Below, one piece after another: positions 55,224 to 64,000 of a stretch of DNA of 64,000 bases. Position numbers and translations under genes: made by a program. The first letter of the stretch is position 1, and every line of letters starts with the position of its first letter. The notes below the pieces were generated by a model, which did not search any database, had not been told where the DNA came from, and saw nothing but the letters and a program-made list of their open reading frames with translations. The stretch comes from Pestalotiopsis fici W106-1 (taxonomy: Eukaryota > Ascomycota > Sordariomycetes > Amphisphaeriales > Sporocadaceae), in assembly GCF_000516985.1 (NCBI RefSeq), contig NW_006917103.1, positions 930,001 to 994,000 of the forward strand. Reading direction: 5' to 3'.

Positions 55224-56742
55224 TCATTTGGAATACGAGACAGTGGTTGTCCGTGTTTGTACGATCCCCCTCTCCGAACCACCATCTCCAAGGTCATCCC
55301 AACCATCAGTGCCCTGTTCATCTGGTGACTCTTGTCGCCGCTGTCCGTGTTTGCCACCTTCAACGTCGACTATTGTATCCAGAGGATGTGCCGAACCGTC
55401 CTCGTACCATCCATATTTATCAACCGAGAGTCCTTGTTTCTGCTCACCGGTCCCTCCAATGGTTGGCATGGCGTTGGGCGTCGAGTTGCCGGCTGGATAG
55501 GATCGCTTCGCGTACTCGGTGCCTAGGAGGCGCGGGGCGACGTGCCTGATGAAGATTTTTACGGTGGGCAGTGATGCGCAGATGATTGAAAGGTTTGCCT
55601 CGGCAAAGCTAAACGTTGTTGTTAGTGTAAAACTATCTTCTTTTTGTCTCCTCTCCCTTCTTGCTGTGCGAACAGGGGAAGAGCGAGTACTCGAATACGT
55701 ACATCCATAAAAGAACTACACCACCACCCCAGGTCTGGTCTGTTGTATCAAAGGACTTGATCAACTGGATTAACCTCATGATTGAAGTAAAAACAGTGCT
55801 TCACATTGTTAGTCAACGCTCTGATAGACTAGTCATGATTACTAGGTACTTACATTGCACCAATGCCGAAGAAACATACCAGACCAAACTTTTGCCTGCG
55901 CGGGATATGTAAAGAAACAACAACCGGGATGGGCACCAGCAGGACCATTGCATCAGTTATGGCTCCCATGATGGCTTGTGCCTTGTAGACTGCCTGGCGG
56001 TTGACGCATTGGTAGTCCGTGATGGTCAAGTCCCAGGCAGCCTGCACCGGTTGACATGGGAAAATTGTAATGAAAAGGAGGACTGTAGAAGATATCACAA
56101 TGATGGCTGCTGTTGTCCAGACCGTGAGCTTGTACCACTTGAGCGGTGCCAAGCGCTGATAGACAAGCAGAAGAGATAGCTTCGCCCCGCATTGGATTGG
56201 ATTGTAGAGGATCGGGAGTTGATACAAGTCCTTGAGAAACTGATAGAATTTGGTGATTGGCATCTCCCAGATGTGAGTTCCCATGATTCCACGTGCGAAA
56301 TCCCCTGTAAATAGACGTGAGCGATATGTACTAGATATTTGATCTAATCAGAGCTCGAGGAGGCAACTTACTGATAATGAGACATTGAAGCACAACGGAA
56401 AAGATCTATTCCCATAATTGAATTAGCACTGAAATTCACACTTGAACATATGAAACCCACATAAGCAACGAGAAGAAATGCTATAGCAGTCAGCGCTGAT
56501 ACATAAACACAGTGATGTCTCACAGAAGAGCAGGTTCACAACATACCATCATCCATCTGAAGCTTTTTCATGATGAATACTCGTACATAAAGTCTCTGTA
56601 ATATCGACAGGAGGCTGAGAGCGTTGCCGACGCCAAAGATCCAGTAAGCAGCTACATCGCTGTTTCTCTGGGGATGGTCAAAGTCAACAATGTAGCCATC
56701 TGGCGGTGGCATAGCCACTAGGACGCCATTGACCAGCGCCAT
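55224..56742 (-). CDS. Fungal rhodopsin-domain integral membrane protein (2)
   Basis: Exons 56742-56547, 56480-56461, 56405-56372, 56304-55854, 55798-55703 and 55608-55224 give 393 residues. Exon 2 is a 20-nt micro-exon, chosen because it restores DDAFLLVAY after helix 1 exactly where the family has its DD motif. Seven hydrophobic helices follow, including WTTAAIIVISSTVLLFITIF. The loop PCQPVQAAWD...YQCVNR corresponds to the conserved Cys loop. The C-terminal tail after EANLSIICASLP is polar, Gly/Asp-rich. This is the same family as the protein at 39274-40553 but clearly diverged. Ligand and pathway unknown. It diverges from the BBE-like oxidase gene. The frame extends upstream of the chosen ATG, but that part lacks family character. 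Confidence 0.82.
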
Positions 56743-57813
56743 CGATTGCGAGGTGAAGTCGACAAATTCTTGAGAAGCGCGAAAGGTGGAATCCGCGGAA
56801 CGGAGTTTTTGATTTATGCAAAGAAAGCCACTTTGTTGAAATACAACATTGGACTTTAATTGAGAATATGGTTTCGCCTCTCCCTCCAAGTCCGACTCTC
56901 CTGCCAAGATGCTCTGCCTTTCCGATTGGGGCAAAAGATGACTGCTAGCCTGGCATTGTGATCCTTCTGCTAGGTTGAGTACGTTATGTCATTCTGTATG
57001 AGCTTGGTCATATGATTAGGTCCCTGGAGACTCGAGAGAATGTTGCAAGTCTCACCTGCCGGCATTTGTGATTCAAAGCACTGGCGCGAGGCACAAAAGA
57101 CAATCTATACCATTTATGTCTGCATGTGGGTATAGACGTCTGGGTGCACTGGGGTATAGACCTGGTGTCTTGAGCTTAAGCGAGATGACTATCCCTGCAG
57201 ATGAACTATAAGCGTAAAACGGTCCTGCATGCGACTTGGGTCCGCGCAGCCAAGCAATTAATCAGATCATCTGATCAAGGTACTTTTTGTCCTTGGCATT
57301 CGTTCGAGAGGATTCCGAAGGGTAAAAGTGTTCAACTTCACGTTAATCTGGAGTGAAAGTCTAAATAATGGGAACAGAGTCGATCAAGTCTGGGCATGTC
57401 TCTGTGCCACATGGAAATATCTACTCGGTGGTGATGAACAGCACGCAAACTACTACTTTTGTCAGAATCGGCCCACCAGCACTATCAGTTTCAGACTGTT
57501 GGAAACCAATCGCGGACCGAGCCGGGGGCCAGAGCACCCGACTGTGCCGTTATGCTGTCCACTTAAGGTTAGGCCTCATGTAGGTATCATGCATATTGTC
57601 TTGTCGTTTTGGAGGTTGCAACCTGGTCCAGGATCACGGTCTCCGTCGTGCTTCGTGCCATGCGGGGCACATGGGAGGACCTGGACTCTTTTCTGCTTTT
57701 ATATACAATGTAGTCTGTCGCAAAATACATTCTTCCTCTCGCGTTAGGCTTCTCGGCGTTGGTCGGATTTCAAGTGCCAATCAAGGACTAATTTCACCAT
57801 ACAGATCGTCAAA
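56743..57813. promoter_or_regulatory. Divergent intergenic region with TATA-like box
   Basis: A 1.07-kb region between the second rhodopsin-domain gene and the BBE-like oxidase. TTATATA at 57699-57705 sits about 110 bp before the oxidase ATG. No gene is recognised inside. Confidence 0.4.
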
Positions 57814-59397
57814 ATGGCTGTTGCAGTACCCAAGTCACTTGACCCTATGGTCACCCTTCTCCAAAACGAGGGCCTCGGGGAACAGATTGTGGCTCCCACG
57901 GATGCCGAGTACACTGCTCGCCTGGACTCGTACTGGTCCAACAGTGCCAAACTGAAGCCGGCGTGTATCCTCCGTCCCAAGTCTACTGCCGACGTTGCGG
58001 CAGCCATCAAGGCCTTGGCATCGAGAGAGCAGTCATTTGCTGTACGGAGCGGCGGCCACACCAACTGGGCGGGCTCCAACAATATCGAGGGCGGCGTCAC
58101 GCTGGACCTCGGATCTCTCAGCGCCATCACCGTGTCGCCGGATCAGGCTACGGCCGATATAGGTCCCGGTGCGCGCTGGCGTGAAGTCTATGCCGAGTTG
58201 CACAAGTCCAAGCTTGCCGTCGCCGGTGGGCGTGAGGGCAACGTTGGCGTCGCTGGTCTGCTGCTGGGTGGCGGTAATACCTTTTTCACCGGACGGCATG
58301 GCTTTGCCTGCGATAATGTTGTCGCGTACGAGGTTGTGCTCGCGGATGGAAGCGTCGTCACTGCTGATGCTAAATCCAATGAGGACCTGTTTCGTGCGCT
58401 CAAGGGCGGCTCGAATAATTTCGGGGTCGTCACGAAATTCACCATGAAGACGGTCAAATCGGACCAAGTCTGGGGTGGCATGACTTTTTATCCCAAGCAG
58501 ACAATCCCACAGGCCATAGATGCTGTCGTCTCATTTGCCGGCAAAGTCAATGATGACCCCGACAGCAACCTTGTCTGCATCTTTACGTACATGTCAGAAT
58601 TCAAAGACGTCGTGGTCGCCACGCTGTTCAACCAGATTCAGGGCATCGAAGCAGCGCCAGCGTATGATGAGTGGCGAGCCATCCCAGAAATCATGAACAC
58701 TGTGAAGAAGACGACTATCTCTGAAATGGCTTTCGAGTATAATATTCCTGCGAATTATCAGTGAGTGTTTGTCAGTTTCGTGCTACTTTAGCGATTGTAA
58801 CTAATTTGGATCTTCCTCTAGTGCCATATGGTTCACAGCTTGTTTCAAGAACGACAAGCGCATCGTCACAAAGGCATCAGAGCTACATGACCAACTCGTG
58901 GAAGAGATCAAAAAAGTAGCTCCAGATGGCGACTTTGTCACCCAGTGCTTATGGCAGCCTCTCCCGAAGCTGTTTTCCGATCAGTCGGTCAAGGCTGGTG
59001 GAAATATCATGGGCGTTGAGCGCCAGACGGGCGACGGGCTTTTGTTTCTTGCCACAGCCATGATGAAGACACCCGAACAGGAGGCGGCAGTGCATCCCAA
59101 GGTCAAGACTTGGGTCAACGAAGTGAAATCCTATGCTGCTTCGATCGACGGAAATCTGGAATGGACTTGTAAGTGGCACCTCTACATGGGAACTCGGATT
59201 CGAAATACCCCTTAATTCACACCACTTACTAACTTGGGTCAGATCTCAATTATGCCGATCCAAGTCAAGATGTGCTCAAGACGTATGGCGTAGAGAATTT
59301 GAAGAAGATGAAGGCCGTGGCGGCAAAGTACGACCCCAACCAGGTTTTCCAAAAGCTCTGCCCAGGAGGATTCAAAATCTCCAAGGTCGACATCTAG
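57814..59397 (+). CDS. BBE-like FAD-linked oxidase (FAD_binding_4 + BBE)
   Basis: Exons 57814-58760, 58822-59168 and 59243-59397 give 482 residues. The FAD-binding domain has RSGGHTNWAG, where His 82 is the expected covalent (8-alpha-histidyl) attachment site. The second anchoring Cys of bicovalent family members is not seen at the GREGNVGVAGLLLGGG loop. The C-terminal BBE domain contains YGVENLKKMKAVAAKYDP, matching the common YGxNxxRLxxIKxKYDP block. No signal peptide is present, so it is probably intracellular. Family members oxidise alkaloid, polyketide or sugar substrates and pass electrons to O2. Position in the tailoring region suggests a biosynthetic role; a sugar-oxidase role is the alternative. 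Confidence 0.92.
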
Positions 59398-59790
59398 GAT
59401 TGTGCAATTATCAATGTTTTGGTTGATTTTTGCAAAGAGGTGACGCATTGATCTCGGTCATCAATCTCTCTAGCTCAACTCGTTTCAATTTAATGTATAT
59501 TCATGTAATACTCAAAGTTCAATATCCAATATACCTACATGAGCTCTGTTAATGTTGCGCTAATGCGCTGTAATCTCCACTAAACACGGGTGCCGTTGGG
59601 GGATTTTAGAGCAGGTTCATGGCGCAATAGTAGGGGTCCTCCTCCCTCATCTGAACAAGCTCAGCACAGTCGCATCGCACAAGGCCACTCGCTGTCAAGC
59701 TTCTAGAACAACATCGCCGCCGAAAGGCTCTTTTGAATATTTCCCTTTTGATTTCACATGCAATACCCAATCCGACTCTACCCAGATAGC
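59398..59790. other. Intergenic, convergent 3' ends
   Basis: 3' untranslated sequence of the oxidase and lactonase genes. Nothing else seen. Confidence 0.5.
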
Positions 59791-61033
59791 TCAAGAATAC
59801 CACACTGCATTAGCACAGCAGCCCCCGTCATTCAAGTCGAGGTGCGCCACCACCTGCGCCGAGCCACCATCGTCGCTGAGCTCCCAAATCTCGAGGAACC
59901 CAACCGAACTATCCGTCAGCGCGGCAAAACGGTCCGTAAAGGGACTGGGAGCGACACTATTGGCCGCGCCGCCACTGGACGACGTCGGCACGAGAAAGTT
60001 CTGCGACAGGATGGCGCCGTCCGCATCCAGGGAGAATACGGATATGTAGCCCGTCGCGTTGGTGCTGCGGCCGCGGTTCGTCGCCCACAGGTAGTTGTTG
60101 CTAAACGACAGGGCCACCTCGTCGGCCCAGTAATTGGATGCGTCCTCGCCTGATTCCAGCAGCGGATACGTAATGTTGGTAAAGGACGGGATCCCCGCCG
60201 TCGCGTCGTCAATCGAGTACTGCGCAATCTGGCTCGACCCTTCAAGTACCACATAAACGTACTGCCCGTTGGGGTGGACGGTGGCGTGGCGCGGGTGAGC
60301 CGAGGACGAGGGCGCGGTCAAGTTGGCCACCAGTGTCACTTCTCCTGTCGCCTGGTCTATGCTGTGCGTCCACAAGGTGTTGCCGCTGTCGTCTGCCGAG
60401 TACAGGAACTTGGAGTCGGGGCTAAAGGCAGTGCCGTGCACCGCGGAAGAGCTAAAGTAGGTGTAGTTTTGAATGGCGGCATCCAGCTTGCCTGTCTCGT
60501 CCACCGACAAGACAGTGCCGCAGCCAGCGTTGGATCCGAAAAAGGCCCCATACACGCTGTAGGGAGGGTTGGGATCCGCAACCACGAAAATGGCGGTCGC
60601 GGTGCAGTTTCCACCCGACGGAATGGTGGCGTCGTGGGTGATTGAGGTTGCATTGGCCAGCGAATAGCTCACAAATGCCGGGCTGCTACTGTTGCCACTG
60701 GTTGAGTATGCTGTAGCATAGAGGTTGGCCTTGTCATGCTGCAGAAGGAGTTTACATTAGCACGCCATCAGAGTTGGAATGCAGACCTAGCAGCATTCGT
60801 TGTGGTGATCAACGAGGGCCACTTACACTCAGGGCTAACCACGAGCCAGCGGCAGGGACTGACGTGTTGGCCACCAAATTCAGAGTCAAGGCTTCATCAT
60901 CAAACTCGACCGTGTATAGCGACTTGGTGCCAAATGTGCCTACGAGAAGTTCGTGGGTTGCGGCATTGGCAACGGCAATAAAGCTGGCAAACAGAGCGCC
61001 ACCCGCAATTGACCTGGCGCGGTTATACAACAT
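59791..61033 (-). CDS. Secreted lactonase-type seven-bladed beta-propeller (CMLE/6PGL-like)
   Basis: Exons 61033-60827 and 60738-59791 give 384 residues. A signal peptide is evident (RSIAGGALFASFIAVANAA). THELLVGTFGTKSLYTVEF opens the propeller. Blade motifs include VHGTAFSPDSKFLYSADD, HPRHATVHPNGQYVYVVLE and the ADEVALSFSNNYLWATNRG segment, with HPNG and TNR typical of the YbhE/3-carboxy-cis,cis-muconate lactonising enzyme group. Many NxS/T sequons fit secretion. Family members hydrolyse or form lactones (6-phosphogluconolactone, carboxymuconolactone). Being secreted, a phosphosugar substrate is unlikely. The Met at 61033 is chosen over the upstream GTG because it directly precedes the signal peptide. 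Confidence 0.87.
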
Positions 61034-61724
61034 GGCTGTGTGTTGGTCGTGTCTTGGCAAAATGGATCTCACCCCCCAAAATACGATTATACTCTACGCC
61101 AATTGAGACTCAAGGATTTCCAAGCCAGCATATGCACAGGAACAAAAGAAGAATAAGCTTTCTCAATTCATGTCCACGACTTGGAATATATACGAGCAAG
61201 AGCTCTATTTGAATGAGAATTTGCTTCTCCCCCTCGATCCGCTCCGCGCGACGATCCTTGTTCATCGTCATTGCGCGCTCCTCGTGGCCACGCGTCCAAC
61301 AGGTTTAACTCTTAGGACCTTGCACCCACTGAAGGGAAGGTATTGGTTTTGCTATATACCAACCTAGAAGCTCCCCTGGTCGTAGCCTCTGTCGCAGCCG
61401 TTGTGGGGGAGTTTCTTTTGTTTTCCAGCCTGCGAAAACGCCACGGCCAAATGCCGGGTGGTGTCCTGCCCAAAGCGGGGGTGGTGGGCGAGCATGAAAC
61501 AAATCATAATAGCTCGGGGCTCGCCTTTGTGGGCGGCGGGAAAGTCAGTGCAAGAGCAGATCACTTTCCATTTCTGGTCATGCCCAATTAGCCAAAATTG
61601 TGAGAAGCAGTCGTCATCGGCTGTTTTTTGTTTTCTGTTTCTTCTCTTTTCTAGGTTATGGCCAAGCAAGATCTAGTGCACATCCACAGCATTGTCATAG
61701 CACATGTTTCAGCAATCCCATTCC
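61034..61724. other. Intergenic, 0.7 kb
   Basis: Between two minus-strand genes: promoter of the lactonase gene and 3' side of the galactosidase gene. Only short featureless frames. Confidence 0.5.
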
Positions 61725-64000
61725 TCAGTAAGCTCCATCACGCTGTGTCCACGCTGGGCTGTCTACAAGCGATGGCTTTCTATACCCCGACCAGAGAGGC
61801 ATCTCTGCCTCGAGCGAGAGCCCGTCGACCTTTGCACCGCTGCCATCAACAGACCAGAGCGTGATTGCCACCGTGTTCAGTCCATTGTGGTTGAGAATGC
61901 CTTCGGGGACAGGATAGACGGTCTGTGGTCCAAGGTTGGCAACTAGACGCCAGACGCATCAGCATTCATTGTCTCTCTCTATCACGACGCAGACTACAAC
62001 TTACCATACTTGCCAAACTGCCACCCATTGACGAATAACTGTACCCGGTAATTCGCCGCCGTGGTGGTATTGGCAAACACAAAACTCAGCGGAACATCAT
62101 AGCCGTCGGGAACGTCGAGGGTAAACGTTGTCGTGTAAAAGCCCACGCCGGCGCCTTGCACGCCATCGTCGAATGGGCTAGCCACGGCCCAGTCGTCCAC
62201 TGGCGGATCGGGCTGGTGGTAACCTTGACGCTCGGCGTACATGGCGCCTTCGTTCCTCGGCCCGCGCGCTAGATCTTGGTAATCCTCCCCGCCCAAGTTA
62301 CCCGTCAGCTTCCAGGTAATGTCGGATTGTGCATGGCCGGATAGGCTGTAATTGATCAAACCCATGGGCAGCTTGATTCCATCGGTGCCGGGCGCCTCCT
62401 CATCTTGACCCATGTGGTCAATCAGCAGGGTAAGAACATTTTGGGAACCAGCTGACAGGGAGTGGCCAGCGAGAGAAATGGTTGATTCAAAAGTATAGTT
62501 GCCCTGTGCTACTCCGCTACCGTCCCATGAAGAGAGAAGGGCATTGTTGAGCCAGACCGAGTAACCAAAGCCGCTTCCGCCGGTAATGTTCACGTAGAGA
62601 CTGGACTCGTTTCCAATCGCCGTAAAGTGGCCACGGTAGATGAGAGAGCCAGAGTGGAACCCATAGTCGCTGGCATAGAGCGAGGTTGGTGTTACCAATT
62701 CCTGAGGATTGTTCGTCAAAGTATAATCACAAGTTACCCATTCCGAGTCGTCATAAGAAGTCTGGATCTCGGGGAGCGAGTCAATGTAATACCAATCCAA
62801 GGACGCAAAGTCAGGCAGCGCCAGGTCCGGCGGTACATATTCGATATGCGATGTGCGCCTTCCGTCATCGGATTCCTCGATTCCTATTTGTACGCCATTG
62901 AAAGACAATGTCTCCACGGTACTGGTCGGGTCAAAGACGAGCTCAATATCTGTGGTGGCATTAATGTCACCCGTCAGAGAAAGAAGGCCTTCGGAGATCT
63001 CTGCTGATCGGATCAAATAGCCTCCATTGACGATGACGGACGATTTGGAGGGAGACGAATAGTTGCTGATGGGACTGGCAGCCGGTAATTCCACTGCCCA
63101 GTAATTGTACGCCTCGTTTCGCCACAGCAAGTGAACCTCTAGCTCGTCACCAAAGTGTAATAGCTGCCTCTCTTTTGACACTGTCCACTGGTAAATAAAT
63201 GTGGTGTTTCTCGTTTGGCGATGTTTTCCGTCCGTTGTATCTGTTGTACAGATTGGTACGCGATCGAGGTTGGAAAAGTCAAGGGCAATCTCATGCAATT
63301 CGCCCTCTCCGCCGTAGAGGATCAAAATTCTCTTGCCGCCCTGGTTTTGCGCCCAGGTAAAGATTTCAGCAGTACTGTAAATCAGAGTCACACCGCCGAC
63401 ATCATAGTCCGTCACATGGATCTTGGAATCTCTTCGCGAGAGCGTCAATTCTCCTCCGAGCTGCGGTATCGAAATGTTGCCAATACTGGTAGGTACGATG
63501 AGTTTATAGTTTGTCGTGTTCAGAGACGTCCAATCTGCGTGTCGAATGACGTAGAAATTCGTCGGCGCGTCTGTCCCAAAGACTGGTGTCGTGGCAATCT
63601 GGTCAGTCGACACGTAAGATCCATTGGAAGCGTTGCCTGCCACAGAGGTCAAGTATGCTGGAGAGACCTTGAAGAAATTGGCCTCGAGTTTCGATTCCGA
63701 GTACTTTTCCCTCCATACATGTCGGTTCTCCTTGATCGCGGCGCCGTAGTCGTAGGAACTGTCGCCGCCTCGGAAGCCAAGATTACCCCAGTTGGTACCT
63801 CCGTAAGTCTAAATGTGTTTTAGTCTTCTGTGATCTTGGTATATCAGAGGAGCCCATGATTACCATGTAAATGTTGAACAGCTTGATGGCAAAGCTATAA
63901 TTGTTCTTCCACAAGACCCTCACGGATTCTTGATTCACCAAAGCGTTGCAGTAGTCTTGGTTGACGGACCCCCATCCAGTGCCCGACCCTCCCTGAAATT
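61725..64000 (-). CDS. GH35 beta-galactosidase, 5' end outside window
   Basis: Exons seen: up to 64000-63863, 63808-62005 and 61942-61725, about 720 C-terminal residues. The first junction gives NIYMTYGGTNWGNLG, the strongly conserved GH35 block at the end of the catalytic barrel, and SSYDYGAAI follows. Upstream FQGGSGTGWG matches the family's EFQGG segment; the catalytic glutamates lie outside or at the window edge. Several beta-rich domains follow, with NGWQFGKY and LGPQTVYPVPEGIL typical of the last jelly-roll. Many NxS/T sequons fit a secreted protein. It releases terminal beta-galactose from plant or other polysaccharides. The stop is TGA at 61725-61727. Confidence 0.93.

Noticed and set aside
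1..64000. CRISPR arrays, bacterial operons, riboswitches
   Set aside because: The genome is eukaryotic, with spliceosomal introns throughout; no spaced repeat array is present.
1..64000. tRNA or rRNA genes
   Set aside because: GTTCGAATCC/GTTCGATTCC-like words near 8478 and 17235 lack matching acceptor stems and A-boxes on reading.

Overview
This is nuclear DNA of a filamentous ascomycete (Pezizomycotina). The evidence is many 45-80 nt GT-AG introns, a Nab3-type RNA-binding protein, a fungal NACHT-ankyrin receptor, several microsomal P450s, a Zn2Cys6 regulator and fungal rhodopsin-domain membrane proteins. The class cannot be fixed from sequence reading alone. Two 100-N assembly gaps interrupt it (23105-23204 and 47078-47177). 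All exon models below were made by hand from splice sites, reading frame and family conservation.

Layout. 0-12 kb: a truncated giant NACHT-ankyrin protein (+), a mitochondrial GGQ-type release factor (-) and a Nab3-like RNA-binding protein (+). 12-24 kb: a P450 (-), a 4 kb sparse interval with two related Arg/Asp-rich segments, a cysteine-rich membrane protein (+), a FAD monooxygenase (+) and a secreted proline-rich protein built from repeated phase-0 exons (-). 25-36 kb is mostly conserved metabolism and organelle biology: a LETM1-like mitochondrial protein (-), RidA (-), a dynamin-like GTPase (+) and phosphoketolase (+).

37-60 kb has the texture of a secondary-metabolism neighbourhood: two P450s (+), an O-methyltransferase (+), a Zn2Cys6 regulator (-) divergent from a phytanoyl-CoA-type 2-oxoglutarate dioxygenase (+), a BBE-like FAD oxidase (+) and two rhodopsin-domain membrane proteins (-). 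No PKS, NRPS, terpene cyclase or prenyltransferase is visible, so this looks like a tailoring-only or remnant cluster. One of its P450s carries a one-base deletion close to its C-terminus. Two tiny collagen-like membrane proteins (46.3-46.8 kb and 54.0-54.7 kb) bracket the methyltransferase/regulator/dioxygenase core; one shows a frame slip in its Gly-X-Y tract. 59.8-64 kb: a secreted lactonase-type beta-propeller and a GH35 beta-galactosidase (both -, the latter running off the window). Beside the BBE-like oxidase they could form a sugar release-oxidation-delactonisation set.

The items most worth a second look are the collagen-like pair, the modular proline-rich secreted protein, the backbone-less tailoring cluster and the frameshifted P450.
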